Source: Collinsella bouchesdurhonensis
Lineage (GTDB): Bacteria; Actinomycetota; Coriobacteriia; Coriobacteriales; Coriobacteriaceae
Assembly: GCF_900155365.1 (NCBI RefSeq)
Contig: NZ_LT699743.1
Location: 1 to 64,000 of the forward strand
Length of the DNA: 64,000 bases
Direction: 5' to 3'
The translations under genes were made by a program, and so were the position numbers. This document shows, one piece after another, positions 25,388-34,209 of the stretch. The notes under the pieces were generated by a model that was given only the letters and a program-made list of their open reading frames with translations, had not been told where the DNA came from and ran no database searches. How positions within the stretch are numbered: the stretch's first letter is position 1; every line of letters begins with the position of its first letter.

Positions 25388-26491
25388 ATGTCCAAAGGGC
25401 GCGTACTTGTTGCCATGAGCGGCGGAGTCGATTCGAGCGTAACCGCCTATCTACTCAAACAGCAGGGATATGAATGCGCAGGCGTGACCATGCGTCTCAC
25501 CTGCCCTGCACCCGACCCCGCAACGGGCATCAGCAAAGTCGACCGCGACATCGCCGATGCAAAAGCCGTTGCCACCCGCATCGGCATCCCCCATCGCGTG
25601 CTCGATCTTCAAGAAACCTTTGAGAAGAGCGTCATCGATCGTTTCGTTACCGCTTATCAGACGGGACTCACGCCCAACCCGTGCATCATCTGCAATCGAC
25701 GCATCAAATTTGGAGCGCTACTCGACGCCGCGCTCGACATGGATTGCGACTATATCGCCACGGGCCATTTTGCAAAAACAGATCAGGCGCCCGACGGCAC
25801 TTGGCAGCTTCACCGCGGAGAAGACCCCAAAAAGGACCAGAGTTACTTTCTCTATTCGCTCACCCAAGAGCGCCTGGCTCGCACGATCTTTCCGCTGGCG
25901 GGCATGAATAAAGAACGCGACGTGCGCCGCATTGCCGCCGAGCAGGGTTTTGCCAACGCAAAGAAAGCCGAGAGCGAGGATATCTGCTTTATCCCCGATG
26001 GCGACTACGCGGGCTACATCGAACGCCGATGTGGGCACGCAGCGGAGCCGGGCGACATCGTATGGCGCGACGGTACCGTGGTCGGACGTCACAACGGTGC
26101 GCTGCGCTACACGATCGGCCAGCGCAAGGGACTTGGCGTGGCGATGGCGCATCCCGTCTACGTCACCGGCGTGGACGCAGCAAGCAATACCGTGCACTTG
26201 GGCGAGCTCGAGGACCTGACGGTCGGTGCCCTGCTCGCGAACGATTGGATCTGGAGCGCACCGGAAGACCGCATGGAAGTCGAGCTTTCCGCCGGCGGTA
26301 TTCGCGTGCGTGCTAAATACCGCTATCGTCAGGCGGACCAGCCGGCAACGATCACGCGTCAGGCCAACGGACAGATGAAGATCGTCTTCGATGCACCCCA
26401 GCACGCCGTCGCCCCAGGCCAAGCCGTTGTCATCTATCGGGGCGATGTCGTTCTTGGCGGTGGAACCGTGACTGCTGCCCTCAAGGAGTAG
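25388..26491 (+). CDS. mnmA: tRNA-specific 2-thiouridylase
   Basis: ATP-pyrophosphatase of 367 residues that thiolates U34 of Lys, Glu and Gln tRNAs using a persulfide relay. The PP-loop SGGVDSS spans residues 11-17. The conserved Cys pair lies in TPNPCIICN (Cys99, Cys102), and the second redox Cys in ESEDICFIPDG near residue 198. A C-terminal beta-barrel domain follows. Start behind AAGGAGCAC. The gene stands alone. Confidence 0.96.
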   Translation: MSKGRVLVAMSGGVDSSVTAYLLKQQGYECAGVTMRLTCPAPDPATGISKVDRDIADAKAVATRIGIPHRVLDLQETFEKSVIDRFVTAYQTGLTPNPCIICNRRIKFGALLDAALDMDCDYIATGHFAKTDQAPDGTWQLHRGEDPKKDQSYFLYSLTQERLARTIFPLAGMNKERDVRRIAAEQGFANAKKAESEDICFIPDGDYAGYIERRCGHAAEPGDIVWRDGTVVGRHNGALRYTIGQRKGLGVAMAHPVYVTGVDAASNTVHLGELEDLTVGALLANDWIWSAPEDRMEVELSAGGIRVRAKYRYRQADQPATITRQANGQMKIVFDAPQHAVAPGQAVVIYRGDVVLGGGTVTAALKE

Positions 26492-26538
26492 CACGACGAC
26501 GCGTGCATTAACGCAGAGCGCTCGTCGCACTCATTAGG

Positions 26539-26578
26539 AAAACGCCGAGGCGAGCATTGCGGCCCGTCTCGGCGTTTT
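26539..26578. terminator. bidirectional terminator between mnmA and M42 peptidase gene
   Basis: AAAACGCCGAG and CTCGGCGTTTT form an 11-bp stem with flanking T tracts on both strands, serving two convergent genes. Confidence 0.85.
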
Positions 26579-26606
26579 AATGCATCAAAGGGCAATCGCC
26601 TTTTTG

Positions 26607-27626
26607 CTACTCCCCTACGTATGCACGCAGCAGCTCGTAGGTGTTGCGCACGCCATCCATGTGCGAGCGCTCGTAATTGTGGCTTGCATACACGCCAGGA
26701 CCGATAAGACCATGGCGAATATCGTAGCCAGCGCGAAGCGTCGCCTCGACGTCGGAGCCATAATGCGGATAAACATCGATAGCGTAGCCCAGGGACAGCC
26801 GCTTGGCCGTATCGGCAAGGGCGCTCACCAGCTCGTAGTTGTAGGGACCACCCGAATCCTTGGCGCAGATAGAAACCATGCGCTCGGTGCAGCCCAGGTC
26901 GTCGCCCACACAGCCCATGTCAACGCTGATCATCTCGCACGTGTCGGCAGGAACAAATGCCCCGCCATGGCCAACCTCCTCGTACACGGTAAAGAGCAGC
27001 GAGACCTTACGGGCGAGCTTCACCTCGCCGGCGGCAACCGCCCGAGCCAGGCCCAACAAAACCGAGGCGGAAAGCTTATCGTCCAAAAAGCGACTCTTGA
27101 TGTAGCCGCTCTTGGCGATCACGGTACGAGGATCCATAGCGATGATGTCGCCGGTCTGGATACCCAAGCCCGCCACGTCGTCCTTGGTGTCAACGTTCTC
27201 GTCAAGCAGGATCTCCATATTCTTCTCGATCGTCTCGACTTTTTCGTCTGCAACGTGAGAAGAAGGCTCGGTATTTAGGACCACACCCGTGTAAACGCGA
27301 CCGTCGCGCGTGTGAACGGTGCAGTTTTCGCCATCTGCCGTGGACCACTGATGTCCGCCAAGAGTCGTCGGGCGCAGGCGGCCATTGTCCTTGATGGAAC
27401 GGACCATGGCTCCAAGCGTGTCCACATGGCTTGCAAGCACAAGAGGCTCGCCCTCGCCGCCCAGGCACACAAGCACGTTGCCTTTTGTCGAGCGTTCGGG
27501 CGTAAAGCCCATCTCCTTGAGGGTCTTCATTACATAATCGGTCACCGCGCGCGTAAATCCCGTAGGACTAGGGATGGAAGTGAGGGCTTTGAGCTGCTCT
27601 CCGATGTAATCGAGCGTGTCGGTCAT
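26607..27626 (-). CDS. M42-family metallopeptidase (aminopeptidase)
   Basis: Co-catalytic metallopeptidase of 339 residues. Metal-binding motifs are visible: SHVDTLG near residue 67, the bridging Asp in KSRFLDDKLSA, the general-base Glu pair in VYEEVGHGG, Asp in SVDMGC and a late His (YERSHMDGV). The family forms large tetrahedral complexes and trims peptides released by the proteasome or proteases. The start follows AAGGAGAG. The gene is not in an obvious operon. Confidence 0.88.
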   Translation of the reverse strand: MTDTLDYIGEQLKALTSIPSPTGFTRAVTDYVMKTLKEMGFTPERSTKGNVLVCLGGEGEPLVLASHVDTLGAMVRSIKDNGRLRPTTLGGHQWSTADGENCTVHTRDGRVYTGVVLNTEPSSHVADEKVETIEKNMEILLDENVDTKDDVAGLGIQTGDIIAMDPRTVIAKSGYIKSRFLDDKLSASVLLGLARAVAAGEVKLARKVSLLFTVYEEVGHGGAFVPADTCEMISVDMGCVGDDLGCTERMVSICAKDSGGPYNYELVSALADTAKRLSLGYAIDVYPHYGSDVEATLRAGYDIRHGLIGPGVYASHNYERSHMDGVRNTYELLRAYVGE

Positions 27627-27673
27627 TTTCTCTCCTTAGGATCGATGCCTTAAATGTGGTCGAAATATGAAAA

Positions 27674-27707
27674 TGTGACAAAATAAACCTGTCTACTTTT
27701 TGTCACA
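27674..27707 (-). repeat. post-stop palindromic element, copy 1
   Basis: 34-bp element starting 2 nt after the TAG stop of the gene at 27710-28150. On the minus strand it begins TGTGACAAAAAG, has four variable bases, then CAGGTTTA and ends TTTTGTCACA, so the ends form a stem. Two further copies lie at 36116-36148 and 57821-57854, both directly after stop codons. Confidence 0.85.
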
Positions 27708-27709
27708 CT

Positions 27710-28150
27710 CTAGGGGCATTGAGGGGCGCGGCGGGTATCCCCTTTGCCGTAATCGATGGTTACGGATTTGACACTCTCAACGTCGCCGCCCGTGAGGCGC
27801 CATTCGGTAAGCAAGATATCCATGGTCATAGGACCGTCTTGCACCTTGAGCGTAACCGTAAGCTCGTCGCCGTCCTGCTCGACCGATTCGATCTCTTGCT
27901 CAGGGATCGAGGAGCCCAAAAGCTGAAGCTGGATGTAGCCGTCACGGGACGCCCAGCCCTCTTCTGGCTGAGCCACTTCGTCATCACCCGCGGCCTTCGT
28001 CGCAAGAATGTCGAGCGAATCGTCCTGCTCAGCAGTCCACGAGACATCCTGTCCGGATAGTACATGATGTGCAACCAGGGCAACTGCGCCAAGAGCAACA
28101 ATGCAACCGAGGCAGATCGCCACCTTTGTGGCAAAACGGGGTTTTGTCAT
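27710..28150 (-). CDS. hypothetical membrane-anchored protein
   Basis: Unrecognised protein of 146 residues. The N-terminal hydrophobic helix (VAICLGCIVALGAVALVAHHVL, residues ~9-30, described not quoted as a motif) is a signal anchor or signal peptide. The remainder is an acidic extracytoplasmic domain with alternating beta-type segments (DELTVTLKVQDG). No catalytic motif is visible. The start follows AAGGAGC. Downstream is a 34-bp repeat element beginning 2 nt after the stop. It could be a small envelope protein. Confidence 0.65.
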   Translation of the reverse strand: MTKPRFATKVAICLGCIVALGAVALVAHHVLSGQDVSWTAEQDDSLDILATKAAGDDEVAQPEEGWASRDGYIQLQLLGSSIPEQEIESVEQDGDELTVTLKVQDGPMTMDILLTEWRLTGGDVESVKSVTIDYGKGDTRRAPQCP

Positions 28151-28205
28151 ATCGGGCTCCTTCCCGGTCGGTTTTCTCCATAGTACACAAGACGCGCGAC
28201 AAACA

Positions 28206-28241
28206 GAAAAATGCCGGAAAGGGACGAACCCTCTCCGGCAT
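28206..28241 (-). terminator. terminator after fucO-like gene
   Basis: ATGCCGGA/TCCGGCAT with an inner GGG/CCC pairing, followed on the minus strand by TTTTT, 30 bp after the stop. Confidence 0.85.
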
Positions 28242-28270
28242 ATATAGCATCACTCAATAAAGACGCGCGG

Positions 28271-29437
28271 CTAGGCTGCCGGGCAGATCTTCTTGAAGAG
28301 CTCAATGACGTCGTCGAGCGTGGCCTCGCGGGGGTTGCCCGGGAAGCAGGCGTCGGCCATGGCGTCCTTGGCCAGGACCTCGATCTCGTCGGCCCTCATG
28401 GCCTCGCAGACGTGCGGGATGTTCACGTCGGCGGAGAGCTGCTTGACGGCGGCGATGGCGGCATCGGCGGCCTCGTCGGTGCTCATGCCCGTGGTGTCGA
28501 CGCCCATGGCGATGGCGACCTTGGCCAGGCGCTCGGCGCAAACCGGCTTGTTGAACTCCATGGCGATCGGCAGCAGCATGGCGCAGGCGACGCCGTGCGG
28601 GGTGTCGTAGTGGGCGGACAGGGTGTGAGCCATGGCGTGGTCGATGCCCAGGCCGACGTTGGAGAAGCCCATGCCGGCGACGTACTGGCCGAGAGCCATG
28701 CCCTCGCGGCCGGAGCCGGGCTGACCGGACTTGGCCTCGGCGACGGAGTCGCGCAGGTTCTCGCTGATCAGCTTGATGGCCTCGAAGTGGAACATGTCGG
28801 AGAGCTCCCAGGCGCCCTTGGTGGTGTAGCCCTCGATGGCGTGGGTGAGCGCGTCCATGCCGGTGGAGGCGGTCAGGCCGGCGGGCATGGAGGCCATCAT
28901 GTCGGGGTCGACGACGGCGACCTCGGGGGCGTCGTTGGTGTCGACGCACACGAACTTGCGGACCTTCTCGGGGTCGGTGATGACGTAGTTGATGGTCACC
29001 TCGGCAGCGGTGCCGGCGGTCGTCGGCACAGCGATGGTGAACACGGCGTGGTTCTTGGTGGGCGCGACGCCCTCGAGGCTGCGCACGTCGGCGAACTCGG
29101 GGTTGTTGACGATGATGCCGATGGCCTTGGCGGTGTCCATGGAGGAGCCGCCGCCGATGGCCACGATGGAGTCGGCCCCGGCGGCCTGATAGGCCTCGAC
29201 GCCGTCCTGGACGTTCTTGATGGTGGGGTTGGGCTTGATCTCGGAGTAGAGGGACCAGGCGATGCCGGCGGCGTCGAGCTCGTCGGTCACCTTAGCGGTA
29301 ACGCCGAACTTCACCAGGTCGGGGTCGGAGCAGACGAAGACCTTCTTGTAGCCGCGGCGCTGGAGCTCGCCCGGGATCTCCTTGATAGCGCCGGAACCGT
29401 GGTAAGAGATGGTGTTGAGAACGAAACGGTTAGCCAT
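28271..29437 (-). CDS. fucO: iron-containing alcohol dehydrogenase (lactaldehyde reductase type)
   Basis: Group III NAD-dependent alcohol dehydrogenase of 388 residues, closest in character to FucO, which reduces lactaldehyde to 1,2-propanediol. It has the nucleotide motif AIGGGSSMDTAKA near residue 100. Metal-ligand histidines occur in DALTHAIEGY, GIDHAMAHTLSAHY and PHGVACA. ATG 29437 follows AGGAGG. It is monocistronic with high-expression codon bias. The fuco symbol is by family resemblance; the natural aldehyde is not certain. Confidence 0.82.
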   Translation of the reverse strand: MANRFVLNTISYHGSGAIKEIPGELQRRGYKKVFVCSDPDLVKFGVTAKVTDELDAAGIAWSLYSEIKPNPTIKNVQDGVEAYQAAGADSIVAIGGGSSMDTAKAIGIIVNNPEFADVRSLEGVAPTKNHAVFTIAVPTTAGTAAEVTINYVITDPEKVRKFVCVDTNDAPEVAVVDPDMMASMPAGLTASTGMDALTHAIEGYTTKGAWELSDMFHFEAIKLISENLRDSVAEAKSGQPGSGREGMALGQYVAGMGFSNVGLGIDHAMAHTLSAHYDTPHGVACAMLLPIAMEFNKPVCAERLAKVAIAMGVDTTGMSTDEAADAAIAAVKQLSADVNIPHVCEAMRADEIEVLAKDAMADACFPGNPREATLDDVIELFKKICPAA

Positions 29438-29720
29438 ATATGTGCCTCCTGGCTCCTCAATGCGGATGGACGCAGACGATGCGCCATCCCCTGACGGCAC
29501 TCAATATACCCGCTCGGCAGAAACATCAAGCGATATCTTGGACAATCGGCGTTCCCAACTTGCTATCAAGGATGGTTCGGAAGATCTATTTCCGCAGGTA
29601 GAAACTCTAAAGGGCAAGCAGTTCGTATTTTGAACAATTAGTTCGTATATAGGAATATCGCTCAACGGCCCCCGCGGCGCGGTTCAAGCACAACGCCAAC
29701 GACCTCGAGAGGGCAGCAAG
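29438..29720. other. intergenic region with repeated AGTTCGTAT
   Basis: Holds the fucO-like promoter on the minus strand. AGTTCGTAT occurs twice about 21 bp apart near 29619-29650, with a GTTC/GAAC dyad between, so an operator is possible. No coding frame is supportable. Confidence 0.35.
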
Positions 29721-30398
29721 CTACTTACTCGTCTTCCCATACGAATGTTCGCGATCGATAAACATGATGGCAAAAGCCAGCGCCAGCAAGGCTGCCGCAA
29801 CCGCAATCGCGTGAAGGCCAAGATGCTCGATGCACCAGTTACCCAGCACGGCACCCAGCACAAAGCACAAAATGACGCCAAAATAGAGCACGCCGTTTTC
29901 TAGAAAGCCCCGATTGTGCGTGATGATGTAATCGTCCACGTTTTGCAGCCCGGAGCGTAGATTGCCAATGCACATGGTGGTCGCGATACCCTTGCCATGG
30001 ATCTTGCGAAACGACTCCACCTGCATGCCGCACGCAAATGAAGTGAGGCAGTTCGCAGGCAGGTTGAGGTCTCCAGAGATAAAGCTCACGCAAAAAAGGA
30101 TGATGGCCTCGATCAATACCGTCACCTGGCGCCAGTGAAACAGGCTCGAGAAACGCTCGTGAATCAGGTCGGAAAGCATGATGCCCAAGGCAAACGAGAC
30201 AACGGGAAGCAAGAATCGCAGCGCTTGGGAAAACTCTCCGAGCGAAAGATGGATTCCTACCAAAAGAATGTTGCCGGTCTGCGCATTTGCAAACACGCCT
30301 CCGCGACCGATGTAGGAATAGGCGTCCATGAAGCCGCCCGCGAGTGCCAAGATAGCACCGAGTTCGATTGATTCCGAAATCTGCTTTGCACGCTGCAT
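29721..30398 (-). CDS. YoaK/DUF1275-family membrane protein
   Basis: Membrane protein of 225 residues with about six transmembrane segments and the family's N-terminal signature GGFMDAYSYIGRGGVFANAQTGNILLVG, whose key residues are the GGF-D and QTGN motifs near 24-50. ATG 30398 is preferred over TTG 30416, which has no ribosome site. The family is widespread and of unknown transport or sensing role. It is divergent from the ygiQ-type gene. Confidence 0.85.
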   Translation of the reverse strand: MQRAKQISESIELGAILALAGGFMDAYSYIGRGGVFANAQTGNILLVGIHLSLGEFSQALRFLLPVVSFALGIMLSDLIHERFSSLFHWRQVTVLIEAIILFCVSFISGDLNLPANCLTSFACGMQVESFRKIHGKGIATTMCIGNLRSGLQNVDDYIITHNRGFLENGVLYFGVILCFVLGAVLGNWCIEHLGLHAIAVAAALLALAFAIMFIDREHSYGKTSK

Positions 30399-30545
30399 AG
30401 AAAGCGTGTCCCCCAATTTGCATTATCCGACAAGCATAATGTGCCCTATCCTAACGCATCGACTGTGAAAAGCGCGTGAACGCGCGCCTGGGTAACCCAA
30501 TTGGTACAATCAATCCTCAAAGGGAAAAGCGTATGAAGGATGCTC

Positions 30546-32678
30546 ATGGCAAAGCGGGTCGAACATAAAAACAAGAAGACGGCCGAGGGCGCGACCGCGC
30601 CTCGCAAAGCAACGGCATCGTCCAAAAAGCGCACCGTTCCGCGTCCCGGACGCGAAAAGTTCCTGCCCGTCTCACGCGCCGATATGGATGCTCGTGGATG
30701 GGATGCATGCGATTTTGTCTATATTTGCGGCGACGCCTACGTTGACCACTCCAGCTTTGGCATGGCCATCATCAGCCGCATTCTCGAAGCACACGGCTAT
30801 CGCGTGGGTATCATCTGCCAGCCAGACTGGAACGACCCCGAAAGCATATCGATTCTTGGCGAGCCGCGCCTGGGCTTTTTGGTGAGCGCCGGCAACATGG
30901 ACTCGATGGTCAATCACTACTCCGTGACCAAGCATCGCCGCCACACAGACGCCTACACCCCGGGCGGCGAGGCGGGACGACGGCCCAACAGGGCGGTAAC
31001 GGTCTATGGCAACCTCATTCGCCGCACCTACAAGAAAGCGCCCATCATCATTGGCGGCATCGAGGCAAGCCTGCGGCGCCTTGCGCACTACGACTACTGG
31101 CAGGATAAGCTCAAGCGCTCGGTATTGCTCGACTCGGGCGCCGACTTGCTCATCTACGGCATGGGCGAACACGCCATCATCGAGATTGCCGATGCCCTCG
31201 ACGCCGGTCTGCCCGTCGATCAAATCACGTATGTCGACGGCACAGTCTATCGCACAAGCGGAGAAGGCGCGCTCGATGCCGTGTACGATTACCACCTACT
31301 CCCAAGCTGGGATGAGCTCAACAGCGACCGGCTCACCTACGCCAAGAGCTTTAACATCCAGCAGCAAAACATGGACCCTATCACGGGGCAACGCCTGGTA
31401 GAGCCCTACCCCAACGGTATCTTTGTAGTACAAAACCCGCCTTCGGCAACGCTGACCACGCAGGAAATGGACGAGGTGGCCGAACTCCCCTACGCGCGCC
31501 ATTGGCATCCCGACTACGACAAAGCGGGCGGCATCCCCGCCTTTTCCGAAGTGCGCTTCTCTATATCGAGCAACCGCGGTTGCTTTGGCGAATGCAGCTT
31601 CTGCGCGCTCACCTTCCATCAGGGTCGCGTTTTGCAGGTGCGAAGCCACGACAGCATCATGCGCGAGGCAGAAGCGCTCACCCACGATCCCGAGTTCAAG
31701 GGATATATCAACGATGTGGGCGGCCCCACCGCCAATTTTTTCCGTCCCGCTTGCGATAAGCAACTCAAGCACGGCGTGTGCAAGAACAAGCGCTGCCTGT
31801 GGCCCAGCGTTTGCAAGAACATGGTGGTGGATGAGAGCGGCTACACGCAGCTCTTGCGCGACCTGCGCTCGATTCCCGGTATCAAGAAGGTCTTTATCCG
31901 AAGCGGCATTCGCTTTGACTACACCATGGCCGACGCCTCGGATGAATTTATGCTCGAGCTGCTGCAGCATCACGTCTCCGGCCAGCTGCGCCTAGCGCCA
32001 GAACATGTAAGCGATGCCGTGCTCAGCGTAATGGGTAAACCCAGTCGTGCCGTCTATGACGCCTTCTGCCGCCGCTTTGACAAGATCAACAAACAATACG
32101 GACTCAATCAGTTTGTGGTGCCCTATCTCATTAGCTCGCATCCCGGTTCGACCATGAAAGAGGCCGTGGAACTCGCCTGCGCAGTACGCGACATGGGCTA
32201 TATGCCCGAGCAAGTGCAGGACTTCTACCCCACGCCGTCCACGATGTCCACCTGCATGTACTACACCGGTGTGGACCCACGCACCATGAAACCGGTCTAC
32301 GTGGCGCGCGATCCTCACGAAAAAGCGATGCAGCGCGCACTCATCCAATACCGCAAGCCCGAGAACTACAAGCTCGTGCACGAAGCGCTTATTGCCGCCG
32401 GCAGGCGCGATTTGATTGGCTACGACAAGCATTGCCTTATTCGACCCGTTCCTCCGCATGAAGGCGCCGCGCCCAAGAAGGGCAGCGGCAAAGTCAAGGG
32501 TACGGGTGGAGCCAAACGCCCGCATGCCGATAGCCGCCACAAGCAAACAGGCGCGGCCTCAAAGCAGCATCGCGGGCCAGGCGGAGCCCAGCAGATGAAC
32601 CGCGCGCAAAATGCAGCAGCACGCAATCGCGCAGCCCAGGGACGCCAAGGGGCCAATCGTCAAGGTCGCCGCGGTTAA
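30546..32678 (+). CDS. YgiQ-family radical SAM protein
   Basis: Radical S-adenosylmethionine protein of 710 residues. An N-terminal B12-binding-like Rossmann region (YICGDAYVDHSSFG, HGYRVGIICQPDW) precedes the CX3CX2C motif NRGCFGECSFCAL near residue 345 and a TIM-barrel core. The last ~70 residues are Lys/Arg/Gly/Gln-rich and probably disordered, perhaps RNA-binding. ATG 30546 is favoured over ATG 30540 because of the GAAGGA spacing. The family is broadly conserved, but its reaction is not established to my knowledge. Confidence 0.85.
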   Translation: MAKRVEHKNKKTAEGATAPRKATASSKKRTVPRPGREKFLPVSRADMDARGWDACDFVYICGDAYVDHSSFGMAIISRILEAHGYRVGIICQPDWNDPESISILGEPRLGFLVSAGNMDSMVNHYSVTKHRRHTDAYTPGGEAGRRPNRAVTVYGNLIRRTYKKAPIIIGGIEASLRRLAHYDYWQDKLKRSVLLDSGADLLIYGMGEHAIIEIADALDAGLPVDQITYVDGTVYRTSGEGALDAVYDYHLLPSWDELNSDRLTYAKSFNIQQQNMDPITGQRLVEPYPNGIFVVQNPPSATLTTQEMDEVAELPYARHWHPDYDKAGGIPAFSEVRFSISSNRGCFGECSFCALTFHQGRVLQVRSHDSIMREAEALTHDPEFKGYINDVGGPTANFFRPACDKQLKHGVCKNKRCLWPSVCKNMVVDESGYTQLLRDLRSIPGIKKVFIRSGIRFDYTMADASDEFMLELLQHHVSGQLRLAPEHVSDAVLSVMGKPSRAVYDAFCRRFDKINKQYGLNQFVVPYLISSHPGSTMKEAVELACAVRDMGYMPEQVQDFYPTPSTMSTCMYYTGVDPRTMKPVYVARDPHEKAMQRALIQYRKPENYKLVHEALIAAGRRDLIGYDKHCLIRPVPPHEGAAPKKGSGKVKGTGGAKRPHADSRHKQTGAASKQHRGPGGAQQMNRAQNAAARNRAAQGRQGANRQGRRG

Positions 32679-32683
32679 CGTAA

Positions 32684-33697
32684 TTACAGGGGCAAGACCT
32701 TCGAGGGACCTTGCCCCTCTTTTGTGCCAAGCCAGAACAAAACAGTGCCAAGCACCAGCATCGCCATGAAAGCGGCAAGCTCGACTATGGGCCCAAGCAG
32801 GCCAAGTACGGTATCGATACCGCCTACGAAGTATGACGAGAAGTTAAGCACCAGGTGCAGACCGATGTTGTAGCGCATTTTTCCGCTGCGCCAAAAGACC
32901 CAGCCAAAGACAAGGCCCATCGCTCCCGCATAGATTCCCTGCACGAGATTCATATGCAGGATGCCGAAGAGCGCGGCCTGGATGAGGTTCGCAATCCAAA
33001 AGCGCGCAGGAGGAACCCGCATCGCGCTCGCGTCGCCCAAGGGAAGGCGTGCACGATGCCGGCAGGTGCGTTCACGCCAAGCATCGTGCCATTCAGGACA
33101 GACCACGCGCAGGGAAAACTCGAGCATAAGGCCACGACATGCGATTTCCTCGGAAATCGGGGCGCCCACGGCAACCACCAAAAGCGAGATGGCACTCAGT
33201 TCACTCGTCGCTCCGTCGTTCATCATCTCGTCGTAGCCTTGTTCAAGCGAGGGAAACATGGGCAACACCAGCGAGAGGATGTAGGAGATGATCATCTGCA
33301 TCGCAACGCCAAGCAAGATGATGCCGGCAACGCGCATGAACGACGCGCCGCCTCGCGGAAGCCTACGGTCTCGCGCGCTCGAGAATGAGCGCGGCCGGAT
33401 ACGGCACCACCACCAAGGCATGGTCACGGTAAGCGTTAGCAGCTGCGCGAGCGCGAGGGCATAGACAAGGCTGGCGTCGAATACGGCCTCGACGTCTCCA
33501 GTGAAAAATCCAACAGCCCAAAGGGCCGCAAAGCCCACACCCCACACAAAGCCGACGATGAGCTGCGCGCCCTCGACGATGCCGAACACGCCAAGGCCTG
33601 CCAGTAGATATGCAACGCCGTTTTTGACGGCATCCGCGGGAGCGATTCGCGACGGCGAGACCTGCTCGCAGGAAACCGGAGTATTGAATTCGCTCAT
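32684..33697 (-). CDS. CPBP-family intramembrane metalloprotease
   Basis: Membrane protein of 337 residues with about eight helices and the Abi/CPBP glutamic protease-type motifs: SEEIACRG (conserved EExxxR, near residue 186), FGILHMN (near residue 245) and HLVLNF. Relatives include prenyl-protein proteases such as Rce1 and bacterial proteins linked to bacteriocin self-immunity. Its ATG overlaps the stop of the upstream RelB-like gene (ATGA), so translation is coupled. A 30-residue Arg-rich insertion (WRERTCRHRARLPLG) follows the EE motif. Physiological substrate unknown. Confidence 0.85.
   Translation of the reverse strand: MSEFNTPVSCEQVSPSRIAPADAVKNGVAYLLAGLGVFGIVEGAQLIVGFVWGVGFAALWAVGFFTGDVEAVFDASLVYALALAQLLTLTVTMPWWWCRIRPRSFSSARDRRLPRGGASFMRVAGIILLGVAMQMIISYILSLVLPMFPSLEQGYDEMMNDGATSELSAISLLVVAVGAPISEEIACRGLMLEFSLRVVCPEWHDAWRERTCRHRARLPLGDASAMRVPPARFWIANLIQAALFGILHMNLVQGIYAGAMGLVFGWVFWRSGKMRYNIGLHLVLNFSSYFVGGIDTVLGLLGPIVELAAFMAMLVLGTVLFWLGTKEGQGPSKVLPL
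32688..32725 (+). terminator. terminator after ygiQ-type gene, inside the convergent gene
   Basis: AGGGGCAAG and CTTGCCCCT form the stem, followed by CTTTTGT. It overlaps the last codons of the convergent CPBP protease gene (stop at 32684). Confidence 0.75.
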
Positions 33698-33912
33698 GCT
33701 TTCACCTCGGGTGAAGTGTTCCCATCCACCTCGCGCCCAAACGCTCCGGTGGGAGATATGTCAAAGGGAAACGTACCGCATCGGTTGAACGCGGCGATAA
33801 ACATGCGTATTGCGTTTGACGGCGTGGTCCCCACAAGTTGGGTTGCTGCCGCGAAGGCTGCCTTTTCCTCGGGCAAAACCTTCGCGACAACTGGGGTCAT
33901 TTTTTCTGCCAT
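33694..33912 (-). CDS. RelB/DinJ-family antitoxin-like protein, no toxin partner
   Basis: Protein of 72 residues resembling the ribbon-helix-helix RelB/DinJ family: a short beta strand (TPVVAKVLPEEKAAFAAATQ), then the GTTPSNAIRMFIAAFNRCGTFPF helix pair (the TPS-AIR-F and LPFD-like landmarks). ATG 33912 follows AAAGGA. No RelE/YafQ toxin gene is adjacent. Instead the gene overlaps the start of a CPBP membrane protease by 4 bp. Three phased GTAATAC repeats upstream look like its own operator. It may be a stand-alone regulator of the protease. Confidence 0.78.
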   Translation of the reverse strand: MAEKMTPVVAKVLPEEKAAFAAATQLVGTTPSNAIRMFIAAFNRCGTFPFDISPTGAFGREVDGNTSPEVKA

Positions 33913-34000
33913 GTCGATTCCTTTGCGGATCGATGTGCTACGTGTGCGCGAGCATGCGGCTGGGCTTGAACTCGCGCCTGGTTCGTTTATGTCATGTTGG

Positions 34001-34030
34001 TATTACTTAGTATTACTATGTATTACCCCG
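34001..34030. promoter_or_regulatory. three 10-bp-phased TATTAC repeats upstream of RelB-like gene
   Basis: TATTAC begins at 34001, 34011 and 34021, so each copy lies on the same DNA face. On the minus strand the unit reads GTAATAC. It lies about 90 bp upstream of a ribbon-helix-helix protein gene; this protein class commonly binds short direct repeats. It also resembles a -10 region. Confidence 0.6.
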
Positions 34031-34074
34031 CTGTTTAGAATAGCAAATTGAAAGAGCGTAGGCAAGGCTGAAAA

Positions 34075-34115
34075 AAGAAAAGGCCGCTGCCGAAATGCTT
34101 CGACAGCGGCCTTGC
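34075..34115 (-). terminator. terminator after VWA gene
   Basis: AAGGCCGCTG/CAGCGGCCTT with an inner CGAA/TTCG helix, followed on the minus strand by TTTTCTTTTTT. Confidence 0.9.
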
Positions 34116-34209
34116 GATACAACATCAGCTAAAGGGGCGAATGACGGAAAGTACAAAAGGAACCGTCGCCCCCGGCAATAAAACGCGACGACTAAACCGA
34201 TTGGTGGCG

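Noticed and set aside
33694-33912. Classical type II toxin-antitoxin pair
   Set aside because: No toxin-sized gene adjoins the RelB-like gene on either side; its partner is a 337-residue membrane protease.
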